A stretch of 45,378 nt of DNA from an uncultured bacterium (GCA_937864235.1 CALMJI010000027.1:1-45378), one strand, 5' to 3'; shown: positions 19,693-30,379, numbered from the stretch's first letter. A program made the numbers and translations. The notes: generated from the sequence alone by a model not told the origin.

Positions 19693-20792
19693 ATATTTAT
19701 ATTAGGTCTTTTACCTATATCTAATGGAATTAACAATTCTTTTAGAGAATCCAAATCTTCCAAGACCATACCAGTACCTCTCACAACTACAGTCAATGGG
19801 TCTGATGCAATAAGAGTAGGTACTCTAGTTGTATTAGTAATCAAAATATCCAATCCCTTTAATAATGCTCCTCCTCCAGCAAGAATTATACCTCTCTCCA
19901 TAATATCTCCAATTAGTTCTGGAGGAGTCTCTTCAATGGAAGTTTTAACCGCACTAGCAATCTGCATAATAGAGTTAGCCATAGCCTTTCTAATATCAGT
20001 ATCATTCACTTTTACTTCCTTTGGAAGTCCTGATATAATGTCTCTCCCCTTCACCCCCATTTCCATAGACTCACTAAGAGCATAGGCTGAGCCAATATTG
20101 ATTTTGATATTTTCTGCTGTTCTCTCTCCAATGGCTAATTTGTAATGTGTTCTAATATATCTAATAATATCATTATTAAGTTTATCCCCAGCCACTCTAA
20201 GACTTTTAGAAATTACAACTCCACCTAGAGACATAACTGCAATTTCAGTCGTTCCACCGCCAATATCTACAATAATACTACCGGTTGCTTCTTGAATTGG
20301 TAACCTAGCTCCAATAGCTGCTGCAATAGGCTCCTCAATCAAATATACTTCTCTTACTCCAGCATTACGAGTAGCATCATAGACCGCTCTTTTTTCTACT
20401 TCTGTTACTCCTGATGGAATACCGACTACTACTCTAGTCTTCCAATGATGAAAAAATCCTCTTTGAGTCACTTTATTTACAAAATACTTCAACATCTGCT
20501 CAGTTACCTCAAAATCTGATACTACACCATTTACCAAAGGACGGGTAGCCACGATATGAGCTGGAGTTCTACCAACCATAGTTTTAGCCTCTTGGCCAAT
20601 AGCCAACACCTGTCCACTTTTTGTATTTACTGCTACCACGGATGGTTCGTTGATAACAATACCTCTATTTTTGACATAAACGAGAGTATTAGCGGTACCT
20701 AAGTCAATACCAATATCCTGCCCGAATGACCCCCATAAATTAGATAATAATTTCCTCTTAGATTTTGCGTGAATCTTACTTTTCATATACAT
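19689..20792 (-). CDS. mreB: Rod shape-determining protein MreB
   Basis: DIGIDLGTANTLVYVKNRGIVINEPSVVA, IVDIGGGTTEIAVMSLGG, GIILAGGGALLKGLD. Confidence 0.97.
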   Translation of the reverse strand: MYMKSKIHAKSKRKLLSNLWGSFGQDIGIDLGTANTLVYVKNRGIVINEPSVVAVNTKSGQVLAIGQEAKTMVGRTPAHIVATRPLVNGVVSDFEVTEQMLKYFVNKVTQRGFFHHWKTRVVVGIPSGVTEVEKRAVYDATRNAGVREVYLIEEPIAAAIGARLPIQEATGSIIVDIGGGTTEIAVMSLGGVVISKSLRVAGDKLNNDIIRYIRTHYKLAIGERTAENIKINIGSAYALSESMEMGVKGRDIISGLPKEVKVNDTDIRKAMANSIMQIASAVKTSIEETPPELIGDIMERGIILAGGGALLKGLDILITNTTRVPTLIASDPLTVVVRGTGMVLEDLDSLKELLIPLDIGKRPNINI

Positions 20793-20841
20793 TCTATTGT
20801 ATATGAATTTAGTGATTATGTAAACCTATTTTTAATCCATA

Positions 20842-21267
20842 TTAAAACTCCCCCGTACTACCAAAACCTCCTGAGCCTCTACCTTCTGCATTAATTTCAT
20901 CTATAAATCCAACTTCACAATGCTCAACTGGTTGAATCAAAAGTTGAATAAATTTTGCTCCTTTAGGAATAATTTGAGTGTCCTTAGATAAATTGATTAA
21001 GATAATTTTCATTTCGCCAGTATATCCGCTATCTATTACTCCACCGAGACTTTTTAAACCTTTTTGACTAGCAAGACTACTTTTATCCCAAAATAAAGCT
21101 ACATAACCCTCAGGTAGGTCTATAGCTAACCCCGTTGGAATTAATTTTTGCTCACCGGGCTGAAATACAACTTCATCTAAGGTAAAAAAATCCATCCCTG
21201 CATCAGTCGGATGACCATAACTAGGTAGTTTAGCTTCTGGATGGAGTTTTTTGAATCCTATTTTCAT
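20842..21267 (-). CDS. dut: Deoxyuridine 5'-triphosphate nucleotidohydrolase
   Basis: DAGMDFFTLDEV, DKSSLASQKGLKSLGGVIDSGYTGEMKIILIN, AEGRGSGGFGSTGEF. Confidence 0.95.
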   Translation of the reverse strand: MKIGFKKLHPEAKLPSYGHPTDAGMDFFTLDEVVFQPGEQKLIPTGLAIDLPEGYVALFWDKSSLASQKGLKSLGGVIDSGYTGEMKIILINLSKDTQIIPKGAKFIQLLIQPVEHCEVGFIDEINAEGRGSGGFGSTGEF

Positions 21268-21272
21268 ATAAT

Positions 21273-21299
21273 TTATTATATCATATTATGATATAATAA
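21273..21299. promoter_or_regulatory. 27-bp perfect palindrome in the divergent dut/EVE intergenic region
   Basis: TTATTATATCATA-T-TATGATATAATAA; all 13 arm pairs match. Confidence 0.55.
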
Positions 21300-21319
21300 T
21301 TATACTTAAAGATAAACTT

Positions 21320-21754
21320 ATGTCTAATATATTTTTGGCCAAAACTGAACCCAGTACATTTTCTATTGATGACTTTGAAAAAGAAAAGATTACACTTTGG
21401 GATGGAGTACACAATTATCAAGCCATCAATGTAATCAAAACTTGGAAAGTTGGAGATTATATTATAATCTATCACTCAGTCGAAGAAAAATGTCTAGTTG
21501 GACTGGCTCAAGTCATAGAAGAGCCCTATCATAATTTGGCAGATGATAGATTTAGTTGGGCTGCCAAATTAAAATTTATATATAAGTTTCAACCAAGCGA
21601 AAGAATAAACCTAGCTACTATAAAACAAACTAATTTATTCCAAAACTTTCTTTTAGTAACTAATAGCCGTCTTTCTGTAATGCCTTGTCCAGATAATTTT
21701 ATTAATTGGCTGCAGGAGCAAATCCCAAAGTTACAAGAATTGCTAAACAATTAA
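21320..21754 (+). CDS. EVE domain-containing protein
   Basis: MSNIFLAKTEPSTFSIDDFEKEKITLWDGVHNYQAINVIKTWKVGDYIIIYHS...CLVGLAQVIEEPY. Confidence 0.9.
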   Translation: MSNIFLAKTEPSTFSIDDFEKEKITLWDGVHNYQAINVIKTWKVGDYIIIYHSVEEKCLVGLAQVIEEPYHNLADDRFSWAAKLKFIYKFQPSERINLATIKQTNLFQNFLLVTNSRLSVMPCPDNFINWLQEQIPKLQELLNN

Positions 21755-21771
21755 ATATAAAAATATCATAT

Positions 21772-22503
21772 ATGAGCAATATAATTTATGAGTTAAGTAT
21801 ATACTCCACCGACTTTTCGGATAAACTCATCACTCAATTATCATCTCCCAAATTAAATACAATATCAATTACTAACAAAAAATTCAACACTCCAATTATA
21901 GAAATTATTAAAAATATTAAAGATATCAATCCTAATCTAGAAATAATCCCCTATTATTCTTTGAAATACCATCAGAAAAAATCACTACAGGATACTACTA
22001 AAGCCCTCATTAAGCAGTTAGAAACATATCAAAATCTTAATATAAAAGAGATTTTAATAATAAGTGGAATCCCAAAACCCAAATTTAATACTATTGATAT
22101 TTTAAACACATTAGCAAAATTATATAAAACTAATCAATATCCCCAAATTGCTATTGCCTATAATCCTTTCCTTACAGGTTTGGAATTAGAAATAGAGAAT
22201 CAAGCTCTTCAAAAAAAGATTCAATCTGGCATAGTATCTAGCGTATATATGCAGATAGGAATAGACATAGAAACTATAAAGCAATCCATACAATATCTAA
22301 AACAAATACAACCTCAACTAAATATTTATATAAGTTTAATGAATCCAAGTTCTACTCGTCTTGCTCAATTTAGATATCGTCCATGGAAAGGAGTATATTT
22401 ACCAGAAGAGTATGTAAAATCTAGCAATAATGCTTACAATATTAACCAATCTATAACTAAATTAGCTAAGAATATGAAAATCGGGATCATACAAGGCGAT
22501 TAA
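21772..22503 (+). CDS. MetF-like (methylenetetrahydrofolate reductase superfamily) protein
   Basis: DTTKALIKQLETYQNLNIKEILIISG, YPQIAIAYNPFLTGLELEIENQALQKKIQSGIVSSVYMQIGIDIETI resemble MTHFR-like TIM-barrel segments. The likely start is ATG 21772 rather than 21706, which overlaps the EVE gene. Confidence 0.55.
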   Translation: MSNIIYELSIYSTDFSDKLITQLSSPKLNTISITNKKFNTPIIEIIKNIKDINPNLEIIPYYSLKYHQKKSLQDTTKALIKQLETYQNLNIKEILIISGIPKPKFNTIDILNTLAKLYKTNQYPQIAIAYNPFLTGLELEIENQALQKKIQSGIVSSVYMQIGIDIETIKQSIQYLKQIQPQLNIYISLMNPSSTRLAQFRYRPWKGVYLPEEYVKSSNNAYNINQSITKLAKNMKIGIIQGD

Positions 22504-22517
22504 ATACCATAAAACTG

Positions 22518-23189
22518 ATGTTACAAGATTTATTAGCTGAACCAGGATGGCAGGAAGCATTAAAGTATGAATTCAAGAAACCATATATAAAAGATTTATA
22601 TCGATTTATTAAGTCAGAGTATGAAAAACATACAATTTACCCAAATTGGGAAAATATATTTCTTGCTCTTAATCTATGCCCTCTCAACAAAACCAAAGTT
22701 GTAATAATAGGACAAGACCCATACCATAATCCAAAACAAGCTACAGGATTAGCATTTGGTGTACCATCTAAGGAACCGTTACCACCATCACTAAATAATA
22801 TATTTAAGGAAGTCGAAACAGATTTGAATATAAAGCCAGAAAAAAATGGAAATTTATCTCGTTGGGCAGAGCAAGGAGTATTATTATTAAATACAACTTT
22901 AACGGTCAGACAAAATCAACCCACATCTCATCAAAATAAAGGTTGGGAAATACTTACAGACACAATAATTAATATTATATCTGAGCAAAAATCAAATATT
23001 GTATTTATATTATGGGGGAAATTAGCTCAAAGTAAAAAGAATCTCATTCATAAAAGCAATCACCTTATTTTAGAATCACCACATCCTTCTCCACTTTCAG
23101 CATATAGAGGTTTTTTTGGTAATAGGCACTTTAGCCAAACTAATAGTTACTTGGTTCAAAATAAGATTAAAGCAATAGACTGGAAGTAA
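22518..23189 (+). CDS. ung: Uracil-DNA glycosylase
   Basis: VVIIGQDPYHNPKQATGLAFGVP, LLLNTTLTVRQNQPTSHQNKGWE, ESPHPSPLSAYRGFFGNRHFSQTN. Confidence 0.97.
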   Translation: MLQDLLAEPGWQEALKYEFKKPYIKDLYRFIKSEYEKHTIYPNWENIFLALNLCPLNKTKVVIIGQDPYHNPKQATGLAFGVPSKEPLPPSLNNIFKEVETDLNIKPEKNGNLSRWAEQGVLLLNTTLTVRQNQPTSHQNKGWEILTDTIINIISEQKSNIVFILWGKLAQSKKNLIHKSNHLILESPHPSPLSAYRGFFGNRHFSQTNSYLVQNKIKAIDWK

Positions 23190-23215
23190 TATTTGTCAAT
23201 TATTGACAAATATTA
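23187..23215. promoter_or_regulatory. 29-bp perfect palindrome overlapping the ung stop codon and the sRNA -35 box
   Basis: TAATATTTGTCAAT-T-ATTGACAAATATTA, 14-nt perfect arms. Confidence 0.7.
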
Positions 23216-23231
23216 AATATTATTTTATAAT
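23203..23231 (+). promoter_or_regulatory. Perfect-consensus sigma70-type promoter of the small RNA
   Basis: TTGACA (23203-23208), exact 17-bp spacer, TATAAT (23226-23231). Confidence 0.85.
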
Positions 23232-23238
23232 CATAATT

Positions 23239-23390
23239 AGGATGAGTGCTGGTTGCTCATCAATCCCAATAAGGGATGGGAGTATTTCCAAAATCTCTAC
23301 AGTCTGTGGCTGAAGAACACGGGCAAGTTTGGAATAATCCCATACTCACCAGCTTTATACTACCCCATCGAGTGTGGTGGTAGTTTTTTT
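23239..23390 (+). ncRNA. Structured ~150-nt small RNA, class not identified
   Basis: Consensus promoter; hairpin GATGAG/CTCATC (23241-23261); hairpin ATCCC/GGGAT; long stem ATGGGA..TTTCCAAA / TTTGGAA..TCCCAT; apical GTCTGTG/CACGGGC; terminator; no ORF. Confidence 0.8.
23359..23390 (+). terminator. Intrinsic terminator of the small RNA
   Basis: ACTACCCCA tcgag TGTGGTGGTAGT followed by a T run. Confidence 0.88.
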
Positions 23391-23396
23391 ATCTAA

Positions 23397-24017
23397 TTAA
23401 ATTGCTAAAGTTTGAATTTCTTTTAAAATAATATCTATACCTTGCTCCACAGTCAAATTATCAGTATCAATTGCAATCGCATCCTCAGCTTTTCTGAGAG
23501 GAGAATGTTCGCGTTCAATATCCTGCCTATCGCGGCTAGATATTGACTCCAAAACACTATTATAATCAGCTTCTAACCCATCTTTTTGCATCTGAGCATA
23601 TCGTCTTTTAGCTCTTATTTCTAATGAAGCTGTGAAATAAAACTTATAATCTGCATCAGGAAAAACCACTGTACCAATATCTCTCCCTTCCACCACTATG
23701 TCCTTACCCTTAGCATAATTTCTTTGAATTTCAACAATTTCAGCACGAATAGCTGCGATACTAGCAATCTTAGCTACATTATCAGATACATTTTGCTCCA
23801 TTAAAACATTATAATCAATATTATTATAATCCAATTTTTTAGCTAATGTTAATAAAACATCCGAATCATTAAGATTCAGATGTTGTTGTAAAGCATTAAA
23901 AGTGATCCAACGATATAGTGTGCCTGAATTGAGATGATAATATCCTAGTCTTTTTGCTAATAATTGAGCAGTTGTACTTTTACCAGTTCCACCAGGGCCA
24001 TCAATTGTAATAATCAT
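23397..24017 (-). CDS. cmk: Cytidylate kinase
   Basis: MIITIDGPGGTGKSTTAQLLAKRLGYYHLNSGTLYRW, VVEGRDIGTVVFPDADYKFYFTAS. Confidence 0.95.
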   Translation of the reverse strand: MIITIDGPGGTGKSTTAQLLAKRLGYYHLNSGTLYRWITFNALQQHLNLNDSDVLLTLAKKLDYNNIDYNVLMEQNVSDNVAKIASIAAIRAEIVEIQRNYAKGKDIVVEGRDIGTVVFPDADYKFYFTASLEIRAKRRYAQMQKDGLEADYNSVLESISSRDRQDIEREHSPLRKAEDAIAIDTDNLTVEQGIDIILKEIQTLAI

Positions 24018-24224
24018 ATAATTTCTAATCTAATTTATAACATAACTAAAAATTATAATATCATCAATTTGATAATCTGTACATAATAATATTACCCAAA
24101 TTTAAAAAATTGTTATAGAATAAATGAACTCTATGTTAATTTATTAATTAAAGAGTCATTACAATCCAGAAATATATTAATTATATCATACAACTATCCC
24201 TATTAAATTATATAAATCAAATAA

Positions 24225-24252
24225 AAAAGCCACCCTCTGTGTGATGACTTTT
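24225..24252 (-). terminator. Intrinsic terminator downstream of the disrupted small ORF
   Basis: Minus: AAAAGTCATC acacagag GGTGGCTTTT followed by TTTATTTG. Confidence 0.65.
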
Positions 24253-24279
24253 ATACTAATTATTGAGTAATGTTTATTC

Positions 24280-24527
24280 CTATTCTTCATCACCATCAAT
24301 AGGAGATAAAGTAATTCTGACTTCTCGCCACATCCTATCCGTAAGTGAAATGCTGCGAAATGAATTATCTAATCTAAAGTTATTCAAATTAGTATGTATA
24401 TCAATTTGAAGAGCATCTTCAATCTTATCCATCAGATCAGAAACTAGATCTAGAGTTTTGATATAAGACTCATCTAATCCCTAATAGTTAAAACCCTGGG
24501 TTGATGATTTTCTGTTGCAATACCCAT
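24280..24527 (-). pseudogene. Small (~82 aa) protein gene interrupted by a one-base frame shift
   Basis: MGIATENHQPRVLTIRD* in one frame continues directly as LDESYIKTLDLVSDLMDKIEDALQIDIHTNLNNFRLDNSFRSISLTDRMWREVRITLSPIDGDEE* in the -1 frame. Confidence 0.55.
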
Positions 24528-24700
24528 ATTAATCACCCATTCTAGATGGGGAAGAATGTACTTATTTTATATACCATAATATAATAGTCTTGTCTATAGA
24601 TTATTATATAATTGAAGTAAATTAAATTATAGCTTTGCTACAATATTACCTCAAAACCAACTATATTGTTAAATAAATTTTATAAAAAATATATCTATCT

Positions 24701-26494
24701 TTAATGTTTCAAAACTTCTAAGTACACTTCTTTTGGAATTTGTATACGGGCTGTATCTCTCATTCTTTTTTTACCTTCTTTTTGTTTTTTGAGTAATTTA
24801 TCTTTACGAGTTCTATCTCCTCCGTATAGTTTAGCTGTTACATCTTTTCTAAATGCCGATAATGTTTCTCTGGCTACTATTGTACCGCCGACGGCTGCTT
24901 GTAAGGCTACTGCATATTGTTGTCTTGGAAGTGATTGTTTTAATTTATGCACTATTCTCTTACCTTCATCATGAGCCTCATCTTTATAAACTATATGTGA
25001 TAAGGCCTCTTGAACTTCGCCTGCTACCATAATATCTAATTTCACTAGATCTGCTTGTTGAGGCTCTAATGGATAATAGTTGACCGAGGCATATCCAGAA
25101 GTAATACTTTTTAGTACATCATAAAAATCTACAATTACTTTAGCTAATGGAATTTGATATTCTACAATTGCTCTATCCTCTCCAATATATTTGGTATTAA
25201 TAAATTGTCCGCGTCTCTTTTGTAATAAATCCATTACAGAGCCAATATAATCCTTAGGTGTCATTATCTCTAATCTTACATAAGGTTCCAAAATTCTAGC
25301 TAACTTAGTATTATCTGGAAAATCTGTTGCTGAATAAATAGTATACTTATCTCCATTAGTTTGCTCCACAATATGGGCAACAGATGGAGTGCTAATAATC
25401 AAATCTAGATCATATTCTCGTCGCAATCTCTCAGTAATAATATCAAGATGCAACATACCTAAGAATCCACATCTAAAGCCTTTTCCCAAAGCCTCTTTGG
25501 ATTCAGGTTCAAATACCAAAGACGAATCAGATAACTTAAGTTTATTGAGAGCATCTCTTAATACTGGATATTCCTCAGTACTAGCCACAAAAATACTAGC
25601 ATATACAACTGGAATAGGCTCCATATACTCAGCTAGCGGGGCTAAATCTTGTCCTGCTGGGAACTTAATAATAGTGTCTCCTACTCTCACATTCTCCACA
25701 TTTTTAAGCCCCGTTGCAATATAGCCAATCATCCCAGCTGAAAGAGTCTCTAATTTGGTCATCTGAGGGGTGAAAACTCCTATCTCTAAGACCTGAGCCT
25801 CTTGTTTTTTGGCTAACATTTTGATAGTATCAGCGGTTGAGATATTCCCATCTACCACTCTAATATGAGCAATAACTCCTTTATAAGAATCAAAAGCAGA
25901 ATCAAATATCAAAGCTCTGAAATTGTCTCCCTCTATAGAATTTGCCACTGGAGCTGGGACTTCATTAATCACTCGCTCTAATAAGGCTGGTACTCCCTGT
26001 CCAGTTTTGCCAGAAATTTCTAATATTTCTGACTCCTCCACTCCTAGCAATTCACAAATTTCCTGTTTGACTTCACTAACTCTAGCGTGCGGTAAGTCTA
26101 CCTTATTAACAGCTGGTATAATAACTAAATCTTGCTCTATAGCAAGATATACATTAGCAATTGTCTGAGCTTGTATTCCTTGTGTAGCATCTACTAGTAG
26201 GATTGCACCCTCTACAGCCGCCAGACTACGAGAAACTTCATAACTAAAATCAACATGTCCAGGAGTATCAATCAAATTCATAATATATTCCTGCCCCTGA
26301 TATGGATATTTTACCCTCACTGGTTGCATTTTGATAGTAATCCCCCGTTCTCGCTCTAATTCCATAGAGTCGAGCAATTGTTCTTTCATTTTTCTTTTCT
26401 CAACGGTTTGAGTCAATTCCAAAATACGGTCAGACAAAGTTGACTTACCATGATCGATATGAGCTATAATACTAAAGTTTCGAATATATTGCAT
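24701..26494 (-). CDS. lepA: Elongation factor 4 (LepA)
   Basis: MQYIRNFSIIAHIDHGKSTLSDRILE, LIDTPGHVDFSYEVSRSLAAVEGAILLVDATQGIQAQT, GFRCGFLGMLHLDIITERL. Confidence 0.98.
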   Translation of the reverse strand: MQYIRNFSIIAHIDHGKSTLSDRILELTQTVEKRKMKEQLLDSMELERERGITIKMQPVRVKYPYQGQEYIMNLIDTPGHVDFSYEVSRSLAAVEGAILLVDATQGIQAQTIANVYLAIEQDLVIIPAVNKVDLPHARVSEVKQEICELLGVEESEILEISGKTGQGVPALLERVINEVPAPVANSIEGDNFRALIFDSAFDSYKGVIAHIRVVDGNISTADTIKMLAKKQEAQVLEIGVFTPQMTKLETLSAGMIGYIATGLKNVENVRVGDTIIKFPAGQDLAPLAEYMEPIPVVYASIFVASTEEYPVLRDALNKLKLSDSSLVFEPESKEALGKGFRCGFLGMLHLDIITERLRREYDLDLIISTPSVAHIVEQTNGDKYTIYSATDFPDNTKLARILEPYVRLEIMTPKDYIGSVMDLLQKRRGQFINTKYIGEDRAIVEYQIPLAKVIVDFYDVLKSITSGYASVNYYPLEPQQADLVKLDIMVAGEVQEALSHIVYKDEAHDEGKRIVHKLKQSLPRQQYAVALQAAVGGTIVARETLSAFRKDVTAKLYGGDRTRKDKLLKKQKEGKKRMRDTARIQIPKEVYLEVLKH

Positions 26495-26550
26495 ATATCT
26501 TATATTATAGCGAAAATTTGGATATTTTACAATATCAAGTTATATTATAT

Positions 26551-26585
26551 AAAAGAAAAAACCGAGTTCCATCAAGGAGCTCGGT
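26551..26585 (-). terminator. Intrinsic terminator with the stop codon of the 75-aa ORF in its loop
   Basis: Minus: ACCGAGCTCCTTGATGGAACTCGGT followed by TTTTTCTTTT. Confidence 0.8.
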
Positions 26586-26799
26586 CAGAGTTATTATCTG
26601 AAAAAATAAATATTCCCGATCCAATATAAATGCAATTAAAGGTGATCAGTAGAATTTTCACCAATAGATGTCCCTTCAATGCAAACATTATGAATAATGA
26701 AGATATGACAGGAACTAGAAACAACATGATAATGCATAAAAAAATTGCTTTTCTATCCATTAGATCAAAAAAGTGTCGTAACCCCAATATACTACACAA
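26572..26799 (-). CDS. Small hydrophobic membrane protein, unknown
   Basis: Two predicted TM helices; probable start at the internal Met (MDRKAIFLCIIMLF...). Confidence 0.5.
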   Translation of the reverse strand: MCSILGLRHFFDLMDRKAIFLCIIMLFLVPVISSLFIMFALKGHLLVKILLITFNCIYIGSGIFIFSDNNSDRAP

Positions 26800-26819
26800 T
26801 TTATACCCCTTTTGTCAAA

Positions 26820-28406
26820 TTACAACTTAGATTTATTTTGATTAGACAATACTTTAGTCAAACCTAATTTCCAAGTAATCAAAATATAAATAGCCAGTGC
26901 TGGGGCTGAAGCACCTATAACTTGTATAATTAAGGCTAAAGTAGTATTAGTACCTATGATATCTCCTATCAATTGCTTTAATATATAGGCAATACCCAGC
27001 ATACCAAATGACCAAAGTGAGACTTGAAGTCCATATATAATAGTTCTCTTTACACTACCATGATTAATTGTTCTGAATATAATAAATGTGTATATGAGAC
27101 AAGTAATAGCCATAGTGATTGAAAAAGCAGCAGCTACTCCCAAAACTTGCCAATAATGACTTAAGACTAAGGCTAGGACTATATTTATAAGCATACTAAT
27201 AATCCCTACTATCATTGGAGTTCTGGTATCGTGCCTCGCAAATAAGGCTCGACTCAGTAATGGAATCAAACCTTGAAATGGGATAGATAAAGCTAGAATA
27301 GTAAAGGTCTCAAAAGTAATTCTAGTAGACTCCCAGTCAAACCCTCCTCCACCATAAACTATTCTAACAATTTGAGCTCTAAAATTGAGCATTAACATCA
27401 TTATAGGTATTAATAATAGTAAATTTTTGGCAATTCCACTAATAACATAATTGCGAAAAGCCTCTTCATCCTCTTTAGCATAGGCTTCGGTCAGATATGG
27501 GAATATAGCTGTGGCAAAAGATATAGCTATTACTCCTAATGGTAGAGCATTGAGATTAAAAGCTAAAGTAAAATAAGTAACCGCATCTGGTCTGGTAGAA
27601 GCAATAATAGTACCAATAAATAAACTTAACATTGCGGTATCTATTACCAATAATCTTGGCCAATATAAATCCCAGAGTCTTTTGAGGTTCTTTAGATATA
27701 ATTTGGTGTCAACTTTGAGGCTAATATTGAGCTTGAGTATACTTGGAATTTGAATCAAAAGATGTAAAATTGCACCCAAGACTACTCCATACCCCAACCC
27801 AACTATTCCCCACATTGGATATAGCCAAATAATTCCAACAATAATCCCAACATTATAAACAATCGGAGCCAAAGCTACAATGATAAACTTTTTATAAGCA
27901 TTAAGCACACTAGATAGAACACTAGATATACTGAATATAAATGGAGATAATGCCATAATACGGGTCAAAGTAACTGTATCTGTGAATTTCTGACCTTCAT
28001 AAGAAATAGCTACTAATTTAACCAAATATGGGGCAAAAATTATCATTAAGACAGATATTATCCCCATAATAGCACCTACAATTAATAGAACATCATCTAC
28101 TAAACTTTGAGCTTCTGTCTGTTTGTCTTTACGGTGTATAAGTTTACTAAATAATGGTATAAAAGCACTAGAAAGTGTACCTAAAATTAGAATACTATAC
28201 AAAAAATCTGGTATTCTAAAGGCTGAAAAATAAGCATCTAGAGTAGCTGTGTCAAAATTACTAGTCAGCAGTCTATCTCGCAATAAACCTAAAATACGAG
28301 AAAATATACTCAAGATAACCAAATATCCTGTAATATGTATAATAGCTGATTTAGGCAAAAATTGCTTTAATTTTTTGACTGTAAACATAATAGAATTATT
28401 ATACAC
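26820..28406 (-). CDS. murJ: Lipid II flippase MurJ (MviN family)
   Basis: SIFSRILGLLRDRLLTSNFDTATLDAYFSAFRIPDFLYSILILGTLSSAFIPLF; polytopic ~528 aa. Confidence 0.93.
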   Translation of the reverse strand: MYNNSIMFTVKKLKQFLPKSAIIHITGYLVILSIFSRILGLLRDRLLTSNFDTATLDAYFSAFRIPDFLYSILILGTLSSAFIPLFSKLIHRKDKQTEAQSLVDDVLLIVGAIMGIISVLMIIFAPYLVKLVAISYEGQKFTDTVTLTRIMALSPFIFSISSVLSSVLNAYKKFIIVALAPIVYNVGIIVGIIWLYPMWGIVGLGYGVVLGAILHLLIQIPSILKLNISLKVDTKLYLKNLKRLWDLYWPRLLVIDTAMLSLFIGTIIASTRPDAVTYFTLAFNLNALPLGVIAISFATAIFPYLTEAYAKEDEEAFRNYVISGIAKNLLLLIPIMMLMLNFRAQIVRIVYGGGGFDWESTRITFETFTILALSIPFQGLIPLLSRALFARHDTRTPMIVGIISMLINIVLALVLSHYWQVLGVAAAFSITMAITCLIYTFIIFRTINHGSVKRTIIYGLQVSLWSFGMLGIAYILKQLIGDIIGTNTTLALIIQVIGASAPALAIYILITWKLGLTKVLSNQNKSKL

Positions 28407-28420
28407 TATTTTAGTATAAA

Positions 28421-28458
28421 ATAAAACAGACTCCTCACTGTGGAGAAATCTGTTTTAT
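28421..28458 (-). terminator. Terminator of the 16S rRNA transcript
   Basis: Minus: AAAACAGATTTCTCCAC agtg AGGAGTCTGTTTT ATTTTAT. Confidence 0.7.
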
Positions 28459-28620
28459 TCAATCAATTTATAACTGTATCTGATTATTGTAAATATCTTT
28501 TAGCAACAATCTGACGCACCTTGTCTCAAAAGACAAGGATTTGTTGGTGTAAAAGTTATCAAGATATAAATCTTGACCGACCATTCCTTGTTGAATTGCT
28601 TCAACAGGCATATCCTTAGA

Positions 28621-30120
<1,500 letters not shown>

Positions 30121-30251
30121 AACGTCAGATTGTTCCTAAAAAACATCTACTCTTTAAATATTCAGGATATAGTTATTGAACCTTACAATTTTTAGTTGTA
30201 AGTTGATTGAATTATAAACGAACTGTCTTATGTATTTAAGACGGTATGTAT

Positions 30252-30280
30252 ATAATAATTGAAATCTAGACTTTTGTCAA
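30252..30280 (-). promoter_or_regulatory. 16S rRNA promoter: TTGACA-17-TATTAT
   Basis: Minus: TTGACA (30280-30275), 17 bp, TATTAT (30257-30252), ~130 nt upstream of the mature 5' end. Confidence 0.75.
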
Positions 30281-30379
30281 GAGATTTTGGAGTAGTATTG
30301 GTTTATTTTTGAATTGTTTTGGTATTTGAACTATATAAACTAGTATAAGTGCCTTTGTGTAGCCTGTATTTGTACTTAA

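Noticed and set aside
24280-24527. Programmed -1 frameshift
   Set aside because: No X-XXY-YYZ slippery heptamer at the junction; an indel or pseudogene is simpler.
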